From NCBI GenBank assembly GCA_913778495.1, contig CAJYVD010000036.1:62001-126000 (forward strand): a DNA stretch of 64,000 bases. The letters run 5' to 3'. Source of the stretch: an uncultured Pantoea sp. Lineage in GTDB: Bacteria > Pseudomonadota > Gammaproteobacteria > Enterobacterales > Enterobacteriaceae. Of the stretch, positions 8,060 to 16,946 are shown one piece after another. Made by a program: the position numbers and the translations under genes. Under the pieces are notes generated by a model. It saw only the letters and a list, made by a program, of their open reading frames with translations, searched no databases and was not told the origin of the DNA. Position 1 is the first letter of the stretch, and each line of letters opens with the position of its first letter.

Positions 8060-8770
8060 TTAAAATAACGTGACGCTCTGAAGCTTTTCGTTTTCCGTCA
8101 TATAACGAACGCGCAGCGGCTTATTTTGCGTAATGCCCGACAGGCGTAATGTCTCTTTGGGATAAATTCGGTTGGTTAATGTATTCCAACGACATTGATC
8201 GTCCCGCTGAGTATTTTCACACTGGCTGTAGCTGTGTAATTGCACGCGCACATTGCCGTTATTGACCAACGCGGCGTCTTTTCCTCGCTGCAGGGTATAA
8301 ATCGGTTTGTCCGGGACTTGTCGAATTAATACGCCCCATATCAATGTGAGGGCGACCTGCCCCTGTATTTGTGCTGCGGGCGAGTCTTCATTGCTTTCGC
8401 CAGCAACGGGTTCGAAATAGGCGCGAAATATTCTTTCAGCCTCGACATTATTCAGGGAGATGACGCGAACGGTTTTTGAGGCGCCTGCCGGCAAGGCAAA
8501 CTTCATGGGTGAAAGAATAATGCCCTGACCTTGCCAGTTCGCCACGTCTACTTCTTTTTCCTGCGGTGTGGCGGGGTGTAATACTTCTTTCAGGCTGACG
8601 CGAATATATTGCGTGGTGTCAGATTGCGACGTCACTTTAAGCGTCGAACTGACCTCTTTTTTTCCCGACAGCTTTAGCTGCATGGGATAAACCAGCATAT
8701 TCGCGTGGGCCGGGGAAGCAAATAACAGCGCCAGGGTTATTAACGTAAAAGCAATTTTCATAAGAGGCAT
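8060..8770 (-). CDS. Periplasmic fimbrial chaperone of the CfaA/CblB type
   Basis: A 236-residue periplasmic chaperone of the alternate chaperone-usher pathway. A signal peptide of about 23 residues ends SPAHA; the mature protein starts NMLVYPM. Two immunoglobulin-like domains follow: the first with SSTLKVTSQSDTTQYIRVSLKEV and the region ILSPMKFALPAGASKTVRVISL, the second with WGVLIRQVP and a Cys pair (CENTQRDDQC). It donates a strand to unassembled subunits and hands them to the usher. It is the first gene of the minus-strand operon, so its promoter should lie in 8771-8970. The ATG at 8770 is used; Met4 (8761) is a possible alternative. Confidence 0.88.
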   Translation of the reverse strand: MPLMKIAFTLITLALLFASPAHANMLVYPMQLKLSGKKEVSSTLKVTSQSDTTQYIRVSLKEVLHPATPQEKEVDVANWQGQGIILSPMKFALPAGASKTVRVISLNNVEAERIFRAYFEPVAGESNEDSPAAQIQGQVALTLIWGVLIRQVPDKPIYTLQRGKDAALVNNGNVRVQLHSYSQCENTQRDDQCRWNTLTNRIYPKETLRLSGITQNKPLRVRYMTENEKLQSVTLF

Positions 8771-8970
8771 CAGCGTACTTGGGTGAAAACGGGGTTACTG
8801 ATTCAATACGACGCGGATGCGCCGTGAATTAAATCCTGCTACGCAGGTTTACATTCAGGCTGCGCGACGATGAATTTTTAGCGTCAGGCGTGAATAACCC
8901 CGCTGCCAGGGTGTGTCGCGCGAAAGGGGTGCGCTACACTAGGCTCCTTTTCATTTGAGGGGATGCCCTG

Positions 8971-9489
8971 ATGTCGCACAATGCGTTGCAGCAGCTGCTT
9001 GCGCTGCGCTGGCTTGAGACCGACGCTCCATCGCTTTCTGCGTCCGTACTGGACTGGCTGCTGGAAGAAGATTCCATGACGCGCCGCTTTGAACAGCACT
9101 GCCATAAAGTCACGGTGGAACCGTTCCGGGAAGGGTTTGTGGACGCCGAGGCGGTAGCGCAGGAAGCGGCGTTGTTGCCCGCGGATGCCCACTTTTGGCT
9201 GCGCGAAGTGGTGCTGCTGGGCGACGGCGTCCCGTGGCTGATAGGCCGCACGGTGGTGCCGGAAAGCACGCTGCAGGGGCCGGAGCAGATGTTGCAGCAG
9301 CTGGGCACGCGCCCGCTGGGACGTTATCTGTTTGCCTCTTCGACGCTGAGCCGCGATTTTATCGATCCCGGCCAGGTGGATGGACTGTGGGGGCGACGTT
9401 CACGACTGCGCCTTTCCGATAAACCGCTGTTATTAACAGAGCTTTTTTTACCGGCGTCGCCGCTGTACTGGACGCCGGAGCAAGGATAA
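8971..9489 (+). CDS. ubiC: Chorismate lyase
   Basis: A 172-residue cytoplasmic enzyme that removes pyruvate from chorismate to give 4-hydroxybenzoate, the first committed step of ubiquinone synthesis. It shows the family's conserved [12 protein letters not shown] (with the substrate-binding Arg), [16 protein letters not shown] and LLLTELFLP with the catalytic Glu. Length and start agree with E. coli UbiC; TTGAGG stands before the ATG. It is followed after 5 bp by ubiA, forming the usual ubiCA operon. Upstream is the divergent fimbrial operon rather than the mal genes of E. coli. Confidence 0.97.
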   Translation: MSHNALQQLLALRWLETDAPSLSASVLDWLLEEDSMTRRFEQHCHKVTVEPFREGFVDAEAVAQEAALLPADAHFWLREVVLLGDGVPWLIGRTVVPESTLQGPEQMLQQLGTRPLGRYLFASSTLSRDFIDPGQVDGLWGRRSRLRLSDKPLLLTELFLPASPLYWTPEQG

Positions 9490-9494
9490 ACAGA

Positions 9495-10379
9495 ATGGAC
9501 AAAAGCATCGCGCTGAGCAAATGGCAGGCTTATCGCCGCCTGATGCGCATCGATAAACCGATAGGCACCTTACTGCTGCTCTGGCCAACATTGTGGGCGC
9601 TGTGGCTCTCTGGCATGGCCATTCCCCCGCTGTCGGTGCTGGTGGTGTTTGTGCTGGGCGTGTTCGTGATGCGCGCCGCCGGCTGCGTGATCAATGACTA
9701 CGCCGATCGGAAAGTGGATGGCCACGTCAAGCGCACTGCCGCGCGCCCGCTGGCCAGCGGCGCGGTCAGTGGTAAAGAGGCGAAAATACTGTTTGCCGTG
9801 CTGGGACTGGTGGCGTTCGCGCTGGTGTTAACCATGAACCGCATGACCATTTTGCTGTCATTTGTGGGTCTGGCGCTGGCATGGGTGTATCCCTTTATGA
9901 AGCGCTTTACCCATCTGCCGCAGGTGGTGTTAGGGGCCGCGTTTGGCTGGGCGATCCCGATGGGATGGGCTGCGGTTAGTGAGTCCTTACCTTTGGTGTG
10001 TTGGTTAGTGTTTCTCGCCAATATCTGCTGGACGGTGGCGTATGATACGCAATACGCGATGGTGGATCGCGACGATGACCTCAAGATTGGCGTCAAATCC
10101 ACGGCCATTCTCTTTGGCCGTTTCGATAAACTGATCATTGGTCTGTTGCAGCTGGCAACGCTGGGATTGATGGCGCTGGTCGGGCTGCTGTTGCATCTCA
10201 ATAGCGCGTTCTATTGGTCGTTGCTGGTGGCCGGTGCCCTGTTTGTTTTTCAACAAAGACTGATCGCCCAGCGTCAGCGTGACGCCTGCTTCCAGGCGTT
10301 TCTTAACAACAACTACGTGGGACTGGCGCTGTTTATCGGGGTGCTGCTGAATACGCCGCCGTTTGTGGATCTGTTTTAA
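9495..10379 (+). CDS. ubiA: 4-hydroxybenzoate octaprenyltransferase
   Basis: A 294-residue inner-membrane prenyltransferase that attaches the polyprenyl tail to 4-hydroxybenzoate in ubiquinone synthesis. Eight to nine membrane helices are evident. The first Asp-rich motif is N67-D68-x-x-D71-x-x-x-D75 (in [10 protein letters not shown]) and the second lies in [11 protein letters not shown] near residues 184-194; both bind Mg-pyrophosphate. It is translated with ubiC and ends at a terminator shared with convergent plsB. Confidence 0.97.
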   Translation: MDKSIALSKWQAYRRLMRIDKPIGTLLLLWPTLWALWLSGMAIPPLSVLVVFVLGVFVMRAAGCVINDYADRKVDGHVKRTAARPLASGAVSGKEAKILFAVLGLVAFALVLTMNRMTILLSFVGLALAWVYPFMKRFTHLPQVVLGAAFGWAIPMGWAAVSESLPLVCWLVFLANICWTVAYDTQYAMVDRDDDLKIGVKSTAILFGRFDKLIIGLLQLATLGLMALVGLLLHLNSAFYWSLLVAGALFVFQQRLIAQRQRDACFQAFLNNNYVGLALFIGVLLNTPPFVDLF

Positions 10380-10396
10380 CGCGGCTGACAGAAAAA

Positions 10397-10425
10397 AAGG
10401 GCACCCAGCCGGATGCCCCTTTTTG
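10397..10425. terminator. Bidirectional terminator between ubiA and plsB
   Basis: A hairpin with GGGCA/TGCCC arms around an inner CC/GG pair is flanked by an A-run on the left and a T-run on the right. It can therefore end transcription of ubiA on the plus strand and of plsB on the minus strand. Confidence 0.8.
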
Positions 10426-10441
10426 TCGTCATAATAACCGA

Positions 10442-12865
10442 TTAGCTCAGCGCCACCGCGCTCTCAATGGTCAGACGCACATCGCTGGTGACCAGCTCTG
10501 CCAGCATCTGCCACATCAGATGGGTGCGCTCGGCATCGGCGTCGCCCGAATCGCTGATATAACCTTCATCACGCAGCGTCAGCACCAGCGCGGTAAAGAC
10601 CGCTTTATCAAAGAACTCAGGTGCGTTAATACCGTTCAATACCGACAGACGCTGCGCCAGCGTGCGGCTCTCTTTTTCCAGCGTACCGCGGTTGATGGTG
10701 GGTTTGGCGCTCAGGATGGCAAACGTGATCGCAAAGCGCTGCAGCGTTTCGCGGATGCCTGCCGCCAGCAGTTGCAGCGTGCGATAGCGCGCGGCGCTCA
10801 TTTTCAGCTGTCCGTCCTGACAGGTAATCAGGCCCTGACGCGCCAGCTCGTGGCACAGATCCTGTAACAGCTGCGGTAGCTGCGTCTTATCCCAACGCAG
10901 GAACAGCTCGCTTTTGAGCATCGGGTACACCAGGCTGACCTGGCGCAACAGTTCGGCTTCACTGATTTCACGATGCTGCTGCACGATGGCGGCAATCAAT
11001 GACGGCATCACCAGCATGTGATGAATATTGTTGCGGTAATAGGTCATCAGCACGGCCTGCTCGCGCGGCAGAATGATGATATCGCCGATGCTGTCCTGCT
11101 CGGTTTCAAACTTGTTCATGCCCATCGCGTGATCCAGCAGCGCGTCGGCGCTGAGATCCGGCACCGTGGATTCCGGCGAGTAGGGCACGTTGCGCAGCAG
11201 CTGGATGTAGCACTCAAGCTGCTCGGTAAGCTGCTCGCGCGTGAGCGAGCGCTGGCGCGAGGCCAGCAGCGCGGTCACACACAGGTTCATAGCGTTCGCG
11301 GCACCGGCTTCGTTGATACGTACCATCAGGCTGGCGGCGATATCATTCACCACCGGCGTCATCCACGCCGGGCGCTGCGGCTCAATCGGATCGATGGCGT
11401 CGCGCCATTCAGGCACCTGCTTGTTCAGATAATTCACCAGCGGCAGCGGCTCGCCGAAGTTGACGTAGCCCTGACCGAGGTTGCGCAGCTTGCGCAGGCC
11501 GCGCACCATCTGCATGAAACCTTCTTTCTCTTTCGCCGCGCCGCGCAGCTCTTTGGCGTAAGTACCCACTTCCATCACGTGCTCATAGCCGATGTAAATC
11601 GGGACGAAAGTGATCGGGCGGTTGCCACCGCGCAGCAGCGCCTGCAGCGTCATGGTCAAGGTGCCGGTTTTGGGGTCCAGCAGGCGGCCGGTACGTGAGC
11701 GTCCACCTTCCACAAAATATTCAACCGAGTAGCCGCGGCTAAACAGCTCGCCTAAATATTCACGGAACACGGTGGAGTAGAGCTTGTTGCCCTTAAACGT
11801 GCGGCGAATGAAGAACGCGCCAAGGCGGCGGAAAATCGGGCCCGCCGGCCAGAAATTCAGGTTGATGCCGGCGGCAATGTGCGGCGGCACCAAGCCCTGA
11901 TGGTAGAGCACGTAGGAGAGCAGCAAATAGTCCATGTGGCTGCGATGGCACGGTACGTACACAATTTCGTGCCCATCCTGCGCCAGTTGGCGCACGCGCT
12001 CACCGCCGTGAACATTGATGCCTTGGTAAAGGCGGCTCCAGAGCCAGCCCATAACGCGGTCGGTGACGCGAATCGCTTCGTAAGAGAAATCTGCGGCCAC
12101 TTCTTCCATCATCTCGATGGCATTTTGCTGCGCTTTCTCATGCGAGATTTTTTTGCTGCGCGCTTCATCTTCCACCGCTTTTTCAATCGCTTTGGATTGC
12201 AGCAGTTTGTTGAACAGATCCTGGCGGGCAGGGAGGCGCGGCCCGACGGCGGCTAAGCGCTGGCGGGCAAAATGGATACGCGCGACGCGCGCCAGCTTCT
12301 GCGCGATCGACTTATCCGTACCGTGTTCTGTGGCCATCTGGCGCAGCGATACGGTTGGCGAGAAACGCACAAAGCTGTCGCGACCGTGCCACAGAATGGC
12401 AAAAAACTTCTCAATGCCGTTGAGGATACGCAGATGCGGCTGGGCTTCACCCTGAATCTCACGGCCCGGCGCGCGGCCAAACATCACGGAAACCGGCAGC
12501 ATTTGGACATCAAGCTGCGCGTTGCTGCGGTGCAGATCCAGATAATCGTGGAACAGCTTGACGGATTCCGGGTTCGCGACGAAATAGGGGAAAACGCGCG
12601 GGCCATCGTGAATAAATACGTGGCGCGGCAGCAGCGCACCGTCTATTTCCAACGGCGCCAGCGGATCGGGTAAGTCGTGTTTCAGGCACTGCGCCCGTAA
12701 CGTCAGTAGGTCAGCCTTTGAATCATAAGGCAAAACGTACATTAGAGGACGTGTGGGATCGATCCCTAATTCGGAAATAGGATCGGTCGGAATGACCTTA
12801 CTTTTCACCAAAATAGAGAGTGGTAAATTTAATAATTTGTAATAGAGTTTACGCCAACCGGACAT
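10442..12865 (-). CDS. plsB: Glycerol-3-phosphate 1-O-acyltransferase
   Basis: An 807-residue inner-membrane enzyme that acylates sn-glycerol-3-phosphate at position 1, the first step of phospholipid synthesis. The start at 12865 ([17 protein letters not shown]) matches E. coli PlsB and gives exactly its length; the frame stays open for another 618 bases upstream, but that is the complement of dgkA. Motif [14 protein letters not shown], with the catalytic His and Asp, lies near residue 305; motifs II and III are seen in FIRRTFKGN and [10 protein letters not shown], and motif IV in [11 protein letters not shown]. It diverges from dgkA across a 126-bp promoter region, the usual arrangement. Confidence 0.97.
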   Translation of the reverse strand: MSGWRKLYYKLLNLPLSILVKSKVIPTDPISELGIDPTRPLMYVLPYDSKADLLTLRAQCLKHDLPDPLAPLEIDGALLPRHVFIHDGPRVFPYFVANPESVKLFHDYLDLHRSNAQLDVQMLPVSVMFGRAPGREIQGEAQPHLRILNGIEKFFAILWHGRDSFVRFSPTVSLRQMATEHGTDKSIAQKLARVARIHFARQRLAAVGPRLPARQDLFNKLLQSKAIEKAVEDEARSKKISHEKAQQNAIEMMEEVAADFSYEAIRVTDRVMGWLWSRLYQGINVHGGERVRQLAQDGHEIVYVPCHRSHMDYLLLSYVLYHQGLVPPHIAAGINLNFWPAGPIFRRLGAFFIRRTFKGNKLYSTVFREYLGELFSRGYSVEYFVEGGRSRTGRLLDPKTGTLTMTLQALLRGGNRPITFVPIYIGYEHVMEVGTYAKELRGAAKEKEGFMQMVRGLRKLRNLGQGYVNFGEPLPLVNYLNKQVPEWRDAIDPIEPQRPAWMTPVVNDIAASLMVRINEAGAANAMNLCVTALLASRQRSLTREQLTEQLECYIQLLRNVPYSPESTVPDLSADALLDHAMGMNKFETEQDSIGDIIILPREQAVLMTYYRNNIHHMLVMPSLIAAIVQQHREISEAELLRQVSLVYPMLKSELFLRWDKTQLPQLLQDLCHELARQGLITCQDGQLKMSAARYRTLQLLAAGIRETLQRFAITFAILSAKPTINRGTLEKESRTLAQRLSVLNGINAPEFFDKAVFTALVLTLRDEGYISDSGDADAERTHLMWQMLAELVTSDVRLTIESAVALS

Positions 12866-12991
12866 AGACAACTTAAAGCCTCTCATTAACAAAGCGCGGC
12901 AAGCATACCAGAAACCGCGGTGAAGATCTGTGTCGCTGGCGCGTCGCGCAGCCCTGACATTGACGTCAGAATAATTCAAGGGTTCCAAAAC

Positions 12992-13363
12992 ATGGCAAAT
13001 AATGTCACGGGTTTTATCAGAATCATTAAAGCCGCCGGTTATTCCTGGCAAGGATTGCGGGCCGCCTGGCAATATGAAGCCGCGTTTCGCCAGGAGGCGA
13101 TTGCGGCGCTGATTGCGATCGGCGTGGCATGCTGGCTGGATGTGGACGCGATTACGCGCGTGTTGCTGGTGGGATCGGTGGCGCTGGTGATGATCGTTGA
13201 AATCCTTAACAGCGCCATCGAAGCCGTGGTCGATCGCATTGGCCAGGAGCGGCACCCGCTGGCAGGGCGCGCAAAGGATATGGGATCGGCGGCGGTGTCG
13301 TTGACCATTCTGCTGGCACTGTTCGTGTGGATCGGCTTGCTGTGGTCCCATTTCATCCCGTGA
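12992..13363 (+). CDS. dgkA: Diacylglycerol kinase
   Basis: A 123-residue integral membrane enzyme that phosphorylates diacylglycerol to phosphatidate, recycling lipid left over from membrane-derived oligosaccharide synthesis. Three membrane helices are visible, with the active-site segments EAAFRQEAI and [15 protein letters not shown] and the [10 protein letters not shown] loop. The ATG at 12992 gives the family's normal N-terminus ([11 protein letters not shown]). It is divergent from plsB and followed by lexA after 101 bp. Confidence 0.97.
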   Translation: MANNVTGFIRIIKAAGYSWQGLRAAWQYEAAFRQEAIAALIAIGVACWLDVDAITRVLLVGSVALVMIVEILNSAIEAVVDRIGQERHPLAGRAKDMGSAAVSLTILLALFVWIGLLWSHFIP

Positions 13364-13421
13364 ATGCTGCTGGGTAAACGGCTGATTTTTCCATCGGTTT
13401 CGGTTTTCATTTCGCCAATAC

Positions 13422-13437
13422 CTGTATATACTCACAG
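13422..13437 (+). promoter_or_regulatory. LexA box 1 of lexA
   Basis: CTGTATATACTCACAG is a perfect CTGT-N8-ACAG SOS box. It lies 28 bp before the lexA start codon and matches the first of the two boxes of E. coli lexA base for base. Confidence 0.97.
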
Positions 13438-13440
13438 CGA

Positions 13441-13456
13441 CTGTATAAACAACCAG
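13441..13456 (+). promoter_or_regulatory. LexA box 2 of lexA
   Basis: CTGTATAAACAACCAG matches CTGT-N8-ACAG with one change in the right arm (CCAG), as in the second E. coli lexA box. The pair gives cooperative autorepression of lexA and the downstream dinF. Confidence 0.92.
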
Positions 13457-13464
13457 GGGGCGGG

Positions 13465-14079
13465 ATGAAAGCGTTAACGACAAGGCAGCAGCAGGTCTAC
13501 AACCTGATTCGCGACCATATTAACCAGACGGGTATGCCGCCTACGCGTGCGGAGATTGCTGCTCAGCTGGGTTTTCGCTCGCCTAACGCGGCGGAAGAAC
13601 ATCTCAAAGCGCTGGCGCGCAAGGGTGTCATCGAGATTGTCTCTGGCGCATCACGCGGTATTCGTCTGCTGATGGAAGAAGAGGCCTCTGAAGGGCTGCC
13701 GCTGATTGGCCGCGTGGCCGCGGGCGAACCGCTGCTGGCGCAGGAGCACATCGAAGCGCACTACCAAGTGGACGGCAACCTGTTTAAGCCGTCGGCGGAC
13801 TTCTTGCTGCGCGTAAGCGGTATGTCGATGAAAGACATTGGTATTATGGATGGCGACCTGCTTGCGGTACATAAGACCCAAGAAGCGCGCAATGGCCAGG
13901 TTGTGGTGGCGCGCATTGACGATGAAGTGACCGTAAAACGCTGGAAAAAGCAGGGTGCCATTGTGCAGCTGCTGCCCGAAAACAGCGATTTTGAGCCGAT
14001 TGTTGTCGATACGCGTCAGCAGTCCCTCACCGTTGAAGGCCTTGCCGTTGGCATCGTGCGCAACGGCGAATGGCTTTAA
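13465..14079 (+). CDS. lexA: SOS repressor LexA
   Basis: A 204-residue repressor of the DNA-damage response that cleaves itself when bound to RecA filaments. The N-terminal winged helix-turn-helix (residues 1-70) contains [13 protein letters not shown] and [12 protein letters not shown]. The cleavage bond is Ala86-Gly87 in GRVAAGEP; the catalytic dyad is Ser121 (SGMSMKDIG) and Lys158 (VTVKRWKK). It is two residues longer than the E. coli protein. GGGGGCGGG precedes the ATG. Two LexA boxes overlap its promoter, and dinF follows as in E. coli. Confidence 0.98.
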   Translation: MKALTTRQQQVYNLIRDHINQTGMPPTRAEIAAQLGFRSPNAAEEHLKALARKGVIEIVSGASRGIRLLMEEEASEGLPLIGRVAAGEPLLAQEHIEAHYQVDGNLFKPSADFLLRVSGMSMKDIGIMDGDLLAVHKTQEARNGQVVVARIDDEVTVKRWKKQGAIVQLLPENSDFEPIVVDTRQQSLTVEGLAVGIVRNGEWL

Positions 14080-14100
14080 TCTTGCTTTGATCTCCCCCGT

Positions 14101-14127
14101 TGCGGTAGCGTAACTGCGCTGCCGCAG
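14101..14127 (+). other. Hairpin between lexA and dinF
   Basis: TGCGG and AGCG arms pair with CGCT and CCGCA around a short loop, starting 22 bp after the lexA stop. No direct T-run follows, though the next 30 bp are T-rich. It may attenuate read-through into dinF or protect the lexA 3' end. Function is inferred. Confidence 0.4.
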
Positions 14128-14215
14128 CCTGCTGTTCCCATTTCTTTTTTCCTCGCGCTTTCTTGCTGGCGGGCGCAGTCAGCGCGTTTGCCTAACGTCA
14201 TAATGGAATGCGCGA

Positions 14216-15541
14216 ATGCTGTTTTTCTCCTCTTCAGATAAAGCCCTGTGGCGACTTGCCTTGCCGATGATTTTGTCGAACGTTACCGTGCCGCTGCTCG
14301 GCGTGGTCGATACCGCCGTTATTGGTCATCTCGACAGCCCGGTTTACCTCGGCGGCGTGGCGGTGGGCACCACGGCAACCAGCTTTGTTTTTATGCTGCT
14401 GCTGTTTCTCCGCATGAGCACCACCGGCCTGACGGCGCAAGCATTTGGGGCGAATAACACCCCCGCCCTGGCGCGTGCGCTGATCCAGCCGCTGTTCATT
14501 GCCACGCTTGCCGGTGTGCTGTTTGCGCTATTGCGTACGCCCGCCAGCGATATGGCCGCCGCGCTGATGGGCGGCAGTCAGGCGGTACAGCAGCAGGCGC
14601 GCCTGTTTATTGAAATCCGCTGGCTCAGCGCGCCTGCCAGCTTGGCCAACCTGGTGATCCTCGGATGGCTGCTGGGCGTGCAGCATGCGCGGGCGCCGAT
14701 GGTGCTGCTGATCGTCGGGAATCTGGTCAATATCCTGCTCGACGTTGTATTTGTATTGCACTGGCACTGGGGCGTAAAAGGAGCCGCAGCCGCCACGGCG
14801 CTGGCGGAATATGTCACGCTGGCGGTGGGCGCATGGATGGTGATTGGCGTGCTAAAGCAACGTGGCATCACCTTACCGCTGTTAATGCAGAGCTGGCGCG
14901 GCGATACCGCCCGTTTGTTCCGACTCAACCGCGACATTATGCTGCGCTCGCTGATGCTACAGATCTGCTTTGCTTCCGTTACGCTGCTGGGCGCGCGGCT
15001 GGGACCGGATGTGGTCGCGGTGAATGCGGTGCTGCTGATGTTTTTAACGTTCACTGCCTACGCGCTGGACGGCTTCGCCTATGCGGTGGAAGCCTGCTCT
15101 GGAGAGGCGATGGGCGCGCGCGACCGCAGCCGTCTGCGGCTGATTTGGCAAGCGGCCTGCCGCCAAGCTGGCGTGGTGGCGGCGCTGTTTGCGCTGATTT
15201 ATGCGCTCCAGGGAGAGCAGCTGGTGGCGATGCTCACCTCGCTAGAGACGCTGCGCGCCATGGCGGATCGCTATCTGCTGTGGCAGGTTGCGCTGCCGCT
15301 GGTGGGCGTCTGGTGCTATCTGCTCGACGGGATGTTTGTCGGCGCGACGCGCGGTCGCGACATGCGCAACAGCATGATCGTGGCGGCCGTGGGCTATGGC
15401 CTCACGCTCCTGTCGCTGCCCTGGCTCGGTAATCACGGTTTGTGGCTCGCGTTAACGGTGTTTTTGGCGCTGCGTGGCCTCACGCTCTGGCTGATCTGGC
15501 GCCGACATTGGCAGCGAGACAGTTGGTTCGCCCACGAATAA
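14216..15541 (+). CDS. dinF: MATE-family transporter DinF
   Basis: A 441-residue inner-membrane protein with 12 predicted helices in two MatE halves (residues about 10-200 and 225-420). E. coli DinF is a damage-inducible MATE exporter linked to protection from oxidative and bile-salt stress; its true substrate is uncertain. Characteristic segments are LALPMILSNVTVPLLGVVDTAVIGHL, EACSGEAMGARDR and LPLVGVWCYLLDGMFVGATRGRDM in shortened form. It lies 137 bp after lexA with no obvious strong promoter, so SOS control through lexA read-through is likely. Confidence 0.95.
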   Translation: MLFFSSSDKALWRLALPMILSNVTVPLLGVVDTAVIGHLDSPVYLGGVAVGTTATSFVFMLLLFLRMSTTGLTAQAFGANNTPALARALIQPLFIATLAGVLFALLRTPASDMAAALMGGSQAVQQQARLFIEIRWLSAPASLANLVILGWLLGVQHARAPMVLLIVGNLVNILLDVVFVLHWHWGVKGAAAATALAEYVTLAVGAWMVIGVLKQRGITLPLLMQSWRGDTARLFRLNRDIMLRSLMLQICFASVTLLGARLGPDVVAVNAVLLMFLTFTAYALDGFAYAVEACSGEAMGARDRSRLRLIWQAACRQAGVVAALFALIYALQGEQLVAMLTSLETLRAMADRYLLWQVALPLVGVWCYLLDGMFVGATRGRDMRNSMIVAAVGYGLTLLSLPWLGNHGLWLALTVFLALRGLTLWLIWRRHWQRDSWFAHE

Positions 15542-15700
15542 GCGGAGCGGAAGCCCTAGAAAATTCTGTATTTTTTTGCATATTCCCGCTTGGCTACTAC
15601 AATTATCTCTATCAGCGCAGTTGAGTAGCGCGTTGTAGTTATTATTGCCGTGAAAAGCAGGCAATTATCGCACCTAATCGGGATGACGTGGAGGATTGTT

Positions 15701-15913
15701 ATGAACAAAGACGAAGCGAGCGGTAACTGGAAGCAGTTTAAAGGCAAATTCAAAGAAAAATGGGGCAAGCTGACAGACGATGACATGACGGTCATTGAAG
15801 GCAAACGCGATCAGCTTGTCGGCAAAATCCAGGAACGCTACGGTTATGCGAAAGATCAGGCCGAGCGCGAAGTCTCTGACTGGGAAAGCCAGAACAAAGA
15901 TTATCGCTGGTAA
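15701..15913 (+). CDS. yjbJ: CsbD-family stress protein YjbJ
   Basis: A 70-residue hydrophilic, Lys- and Asp-rich cytoplasmic protein of the CsbD family. The ATG at 15701 follows a strong GTGGAGGAT ribosome site and gives MNKDEASGNWKQFKGKFKEKW, almost the E. coli YjbJ start; the longer frame from 15650 has no such signal. The family is abundant in stationary phase and stress but has no known biochemical activity. It lies alone between dinF and the convergent zur. Confidence 0.95.
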   Translation: MNKDEASGNWKQFKGKFKEKWGKLTDDDMTVIEGKRDQLVGKIQERYGYAKDQAEREVSDWESQNKDYRW

Positions 15914-15961
15914 GCCACAGTCATTACGGAAGATGCTCCTACCCGCTGATCACCCGTCAGC

Positions 15962-15983
15962 AAGGCACAAGGATGTGCCCTTT
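15962..15983. terminator. Possible terminator between yjbJ and zur
   Basis: The inverted repeat GGCACA...TGTGCC with a short loop is followed by CTTTAT on the plus strand and overlaps the end of the convergent zur frame. The T-run is short, so this is a weak call. Confidence 0.45.
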
Positions 15984-16500
15984 ATCCCCTTCTGGTTTTC
16001 TTCTTCTCTGAATCATGATCGTGCTGGCAGTGTTCGTGTTGCGTACAGGCGGCGACTTCTGTACAGCGTTCACATAAGCCGTGCGCTTCAATCACGCTGG
16101 TGCGGAACGTAAACCCCGCTTGGTCTGCGAGCGCTGCAATAATCTTTTCCACGCCCTGTGCATGCTTTTCCGTTACGGCGGCGCAGTTGTCGCACACCAG
16201 CATGACCGACGTATGCGCGGGCTCATCGAAATGGTGGCACACCACATAGCTGTTATTCGACTCCACGCGGTGAATAAATCCCTGCTCCAGCAAGAAATCC
16301 AGCGCGCGATAGATAGTGGGCGGCTTGGCCTGCGGCTCACTTACGCGCAGCTGGTCCAGCAAATCGTAGGCGCTCACCGAGCCCTGCTGTTCAGCCATCA
16401 GGCGCAGCACTTCAGCACGTTGTGGCGTTAGCCGCACGCCACGATCAAGGCAAAGCGCCTCTGCCTGCGTCAATAGTTGGGCAGTCGTAAGGGTTGACAT
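15982..16500 (-). CDS. zur: Zinc uptake regulator Zur
   Basis: A 172-residue Fur-family repressor that senses zinc and shuts off high-affinity zinc import. The N-terminal winged helix (residues 1-85) contains VRLTPQRAEVLRLM and TIYRALDFLLEQGFIH. The C-terminal dimerisation domain carries the HHFDEPAHT-like metal-ligand region and the structural cysteine pairs CDNC and CERC, followed by a His/Cys-rich tail. It is the expected neighbour of yjbJ and dusA. A Zur-box-like site lies 24 bp upstream of its start, suggesting self-control. Confidence 0.95.
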   Translation of the reverse strand: MSTLTTAQLLTQAEALCLDRGVRLTPQRAEVLRLMAEQQGSVSAYDLLDQLRVSEPQAKPPTIYRALDFLLEQGFIHRVESNNSYVVCHHFDEPAHTSVMLVCDNCAAVTEKHAQGVEKIIAALADQAGFTFRTSVIEAHGLCERCTEVAACTQHEHCQHDHDSEKKKTRRG

Positions 16501-16946
16501 AAGCGTTCTCCTGGTTGCATGCGATGTTATTTTATCACACTAACCCTCCCTGTGCTGCGATTGCGCTTGTCGCGCGACAATCATGTAAATGATTAATTAT
16601 CATAGGATTAACTTATTTTTGCGTGAAAATCCTCTCGCTCAATGTCCTTCACCCGTCAAACGGCGACCGCCTGAGAAAAATCCTGAATTTTTTATTTTGC
16701 AACGCGTGTGCTTAGCGTATAAGGTTCAGAGAGCCTTAAGTAATATCTGGTAGCAATTAAGACCTTGTTAATTTCTTTGCACAATAAGAATGCAGAATGG
16801 TCTTTTAACGTCCAATTCTGCGAATAGCAGTGCTATTTCCTTTCAATTCACAGCAATGAAGCGTTAGCCGACGTTCACAATAGCGGTTAACTAAACTGTT
16901 TCGTCGCGGCGGCGCCAGCGACATATTTCAAGGTGATGGCAGATTC
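16501..16946. other. 446-bp AT-rich divergent regulatory region between zur and the TraF-like gene
   Basis: No gene is visible. It contains the Zur-box-like sequence at 16524-16540, an ATGAT/ATCAT inverted pair at 16589-16603 that faintly resembles a Fur site, and a hairpin with GCAGAA/TTCTGC arms at 16792-16821. The rest is AT-rich promoter-like DNA. It should hold promoters for both flanking genes. Confidence 0.6.
16524..16540 (-). promoter_or_regulatory. Zur box upstream of zur
   Basis: The sequence ATGTTATTTTATCACAC closely resembles the Zur operator of the E. coli znu promoter region (ATGTTAT, two bases, TATCACAC) and fits the general ATGTTATANTATAACAT pattern at most positions. It lies 24 bp upstream of the zur start codon, where bound Zur would cover a promoter. 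Autoregulation is inferred. The site could also serve the divergent gene 400 bp away. Confidence 0.6.

Noticed and set aside
12866-13483. Open frame extending plsB upstream by 206 codons
   Set aside because: It lies antisense to dgkA and the lexA promoter; the PlsB family starts at MSGW (12865), and the resulting length equals that of E. coli PlsB.
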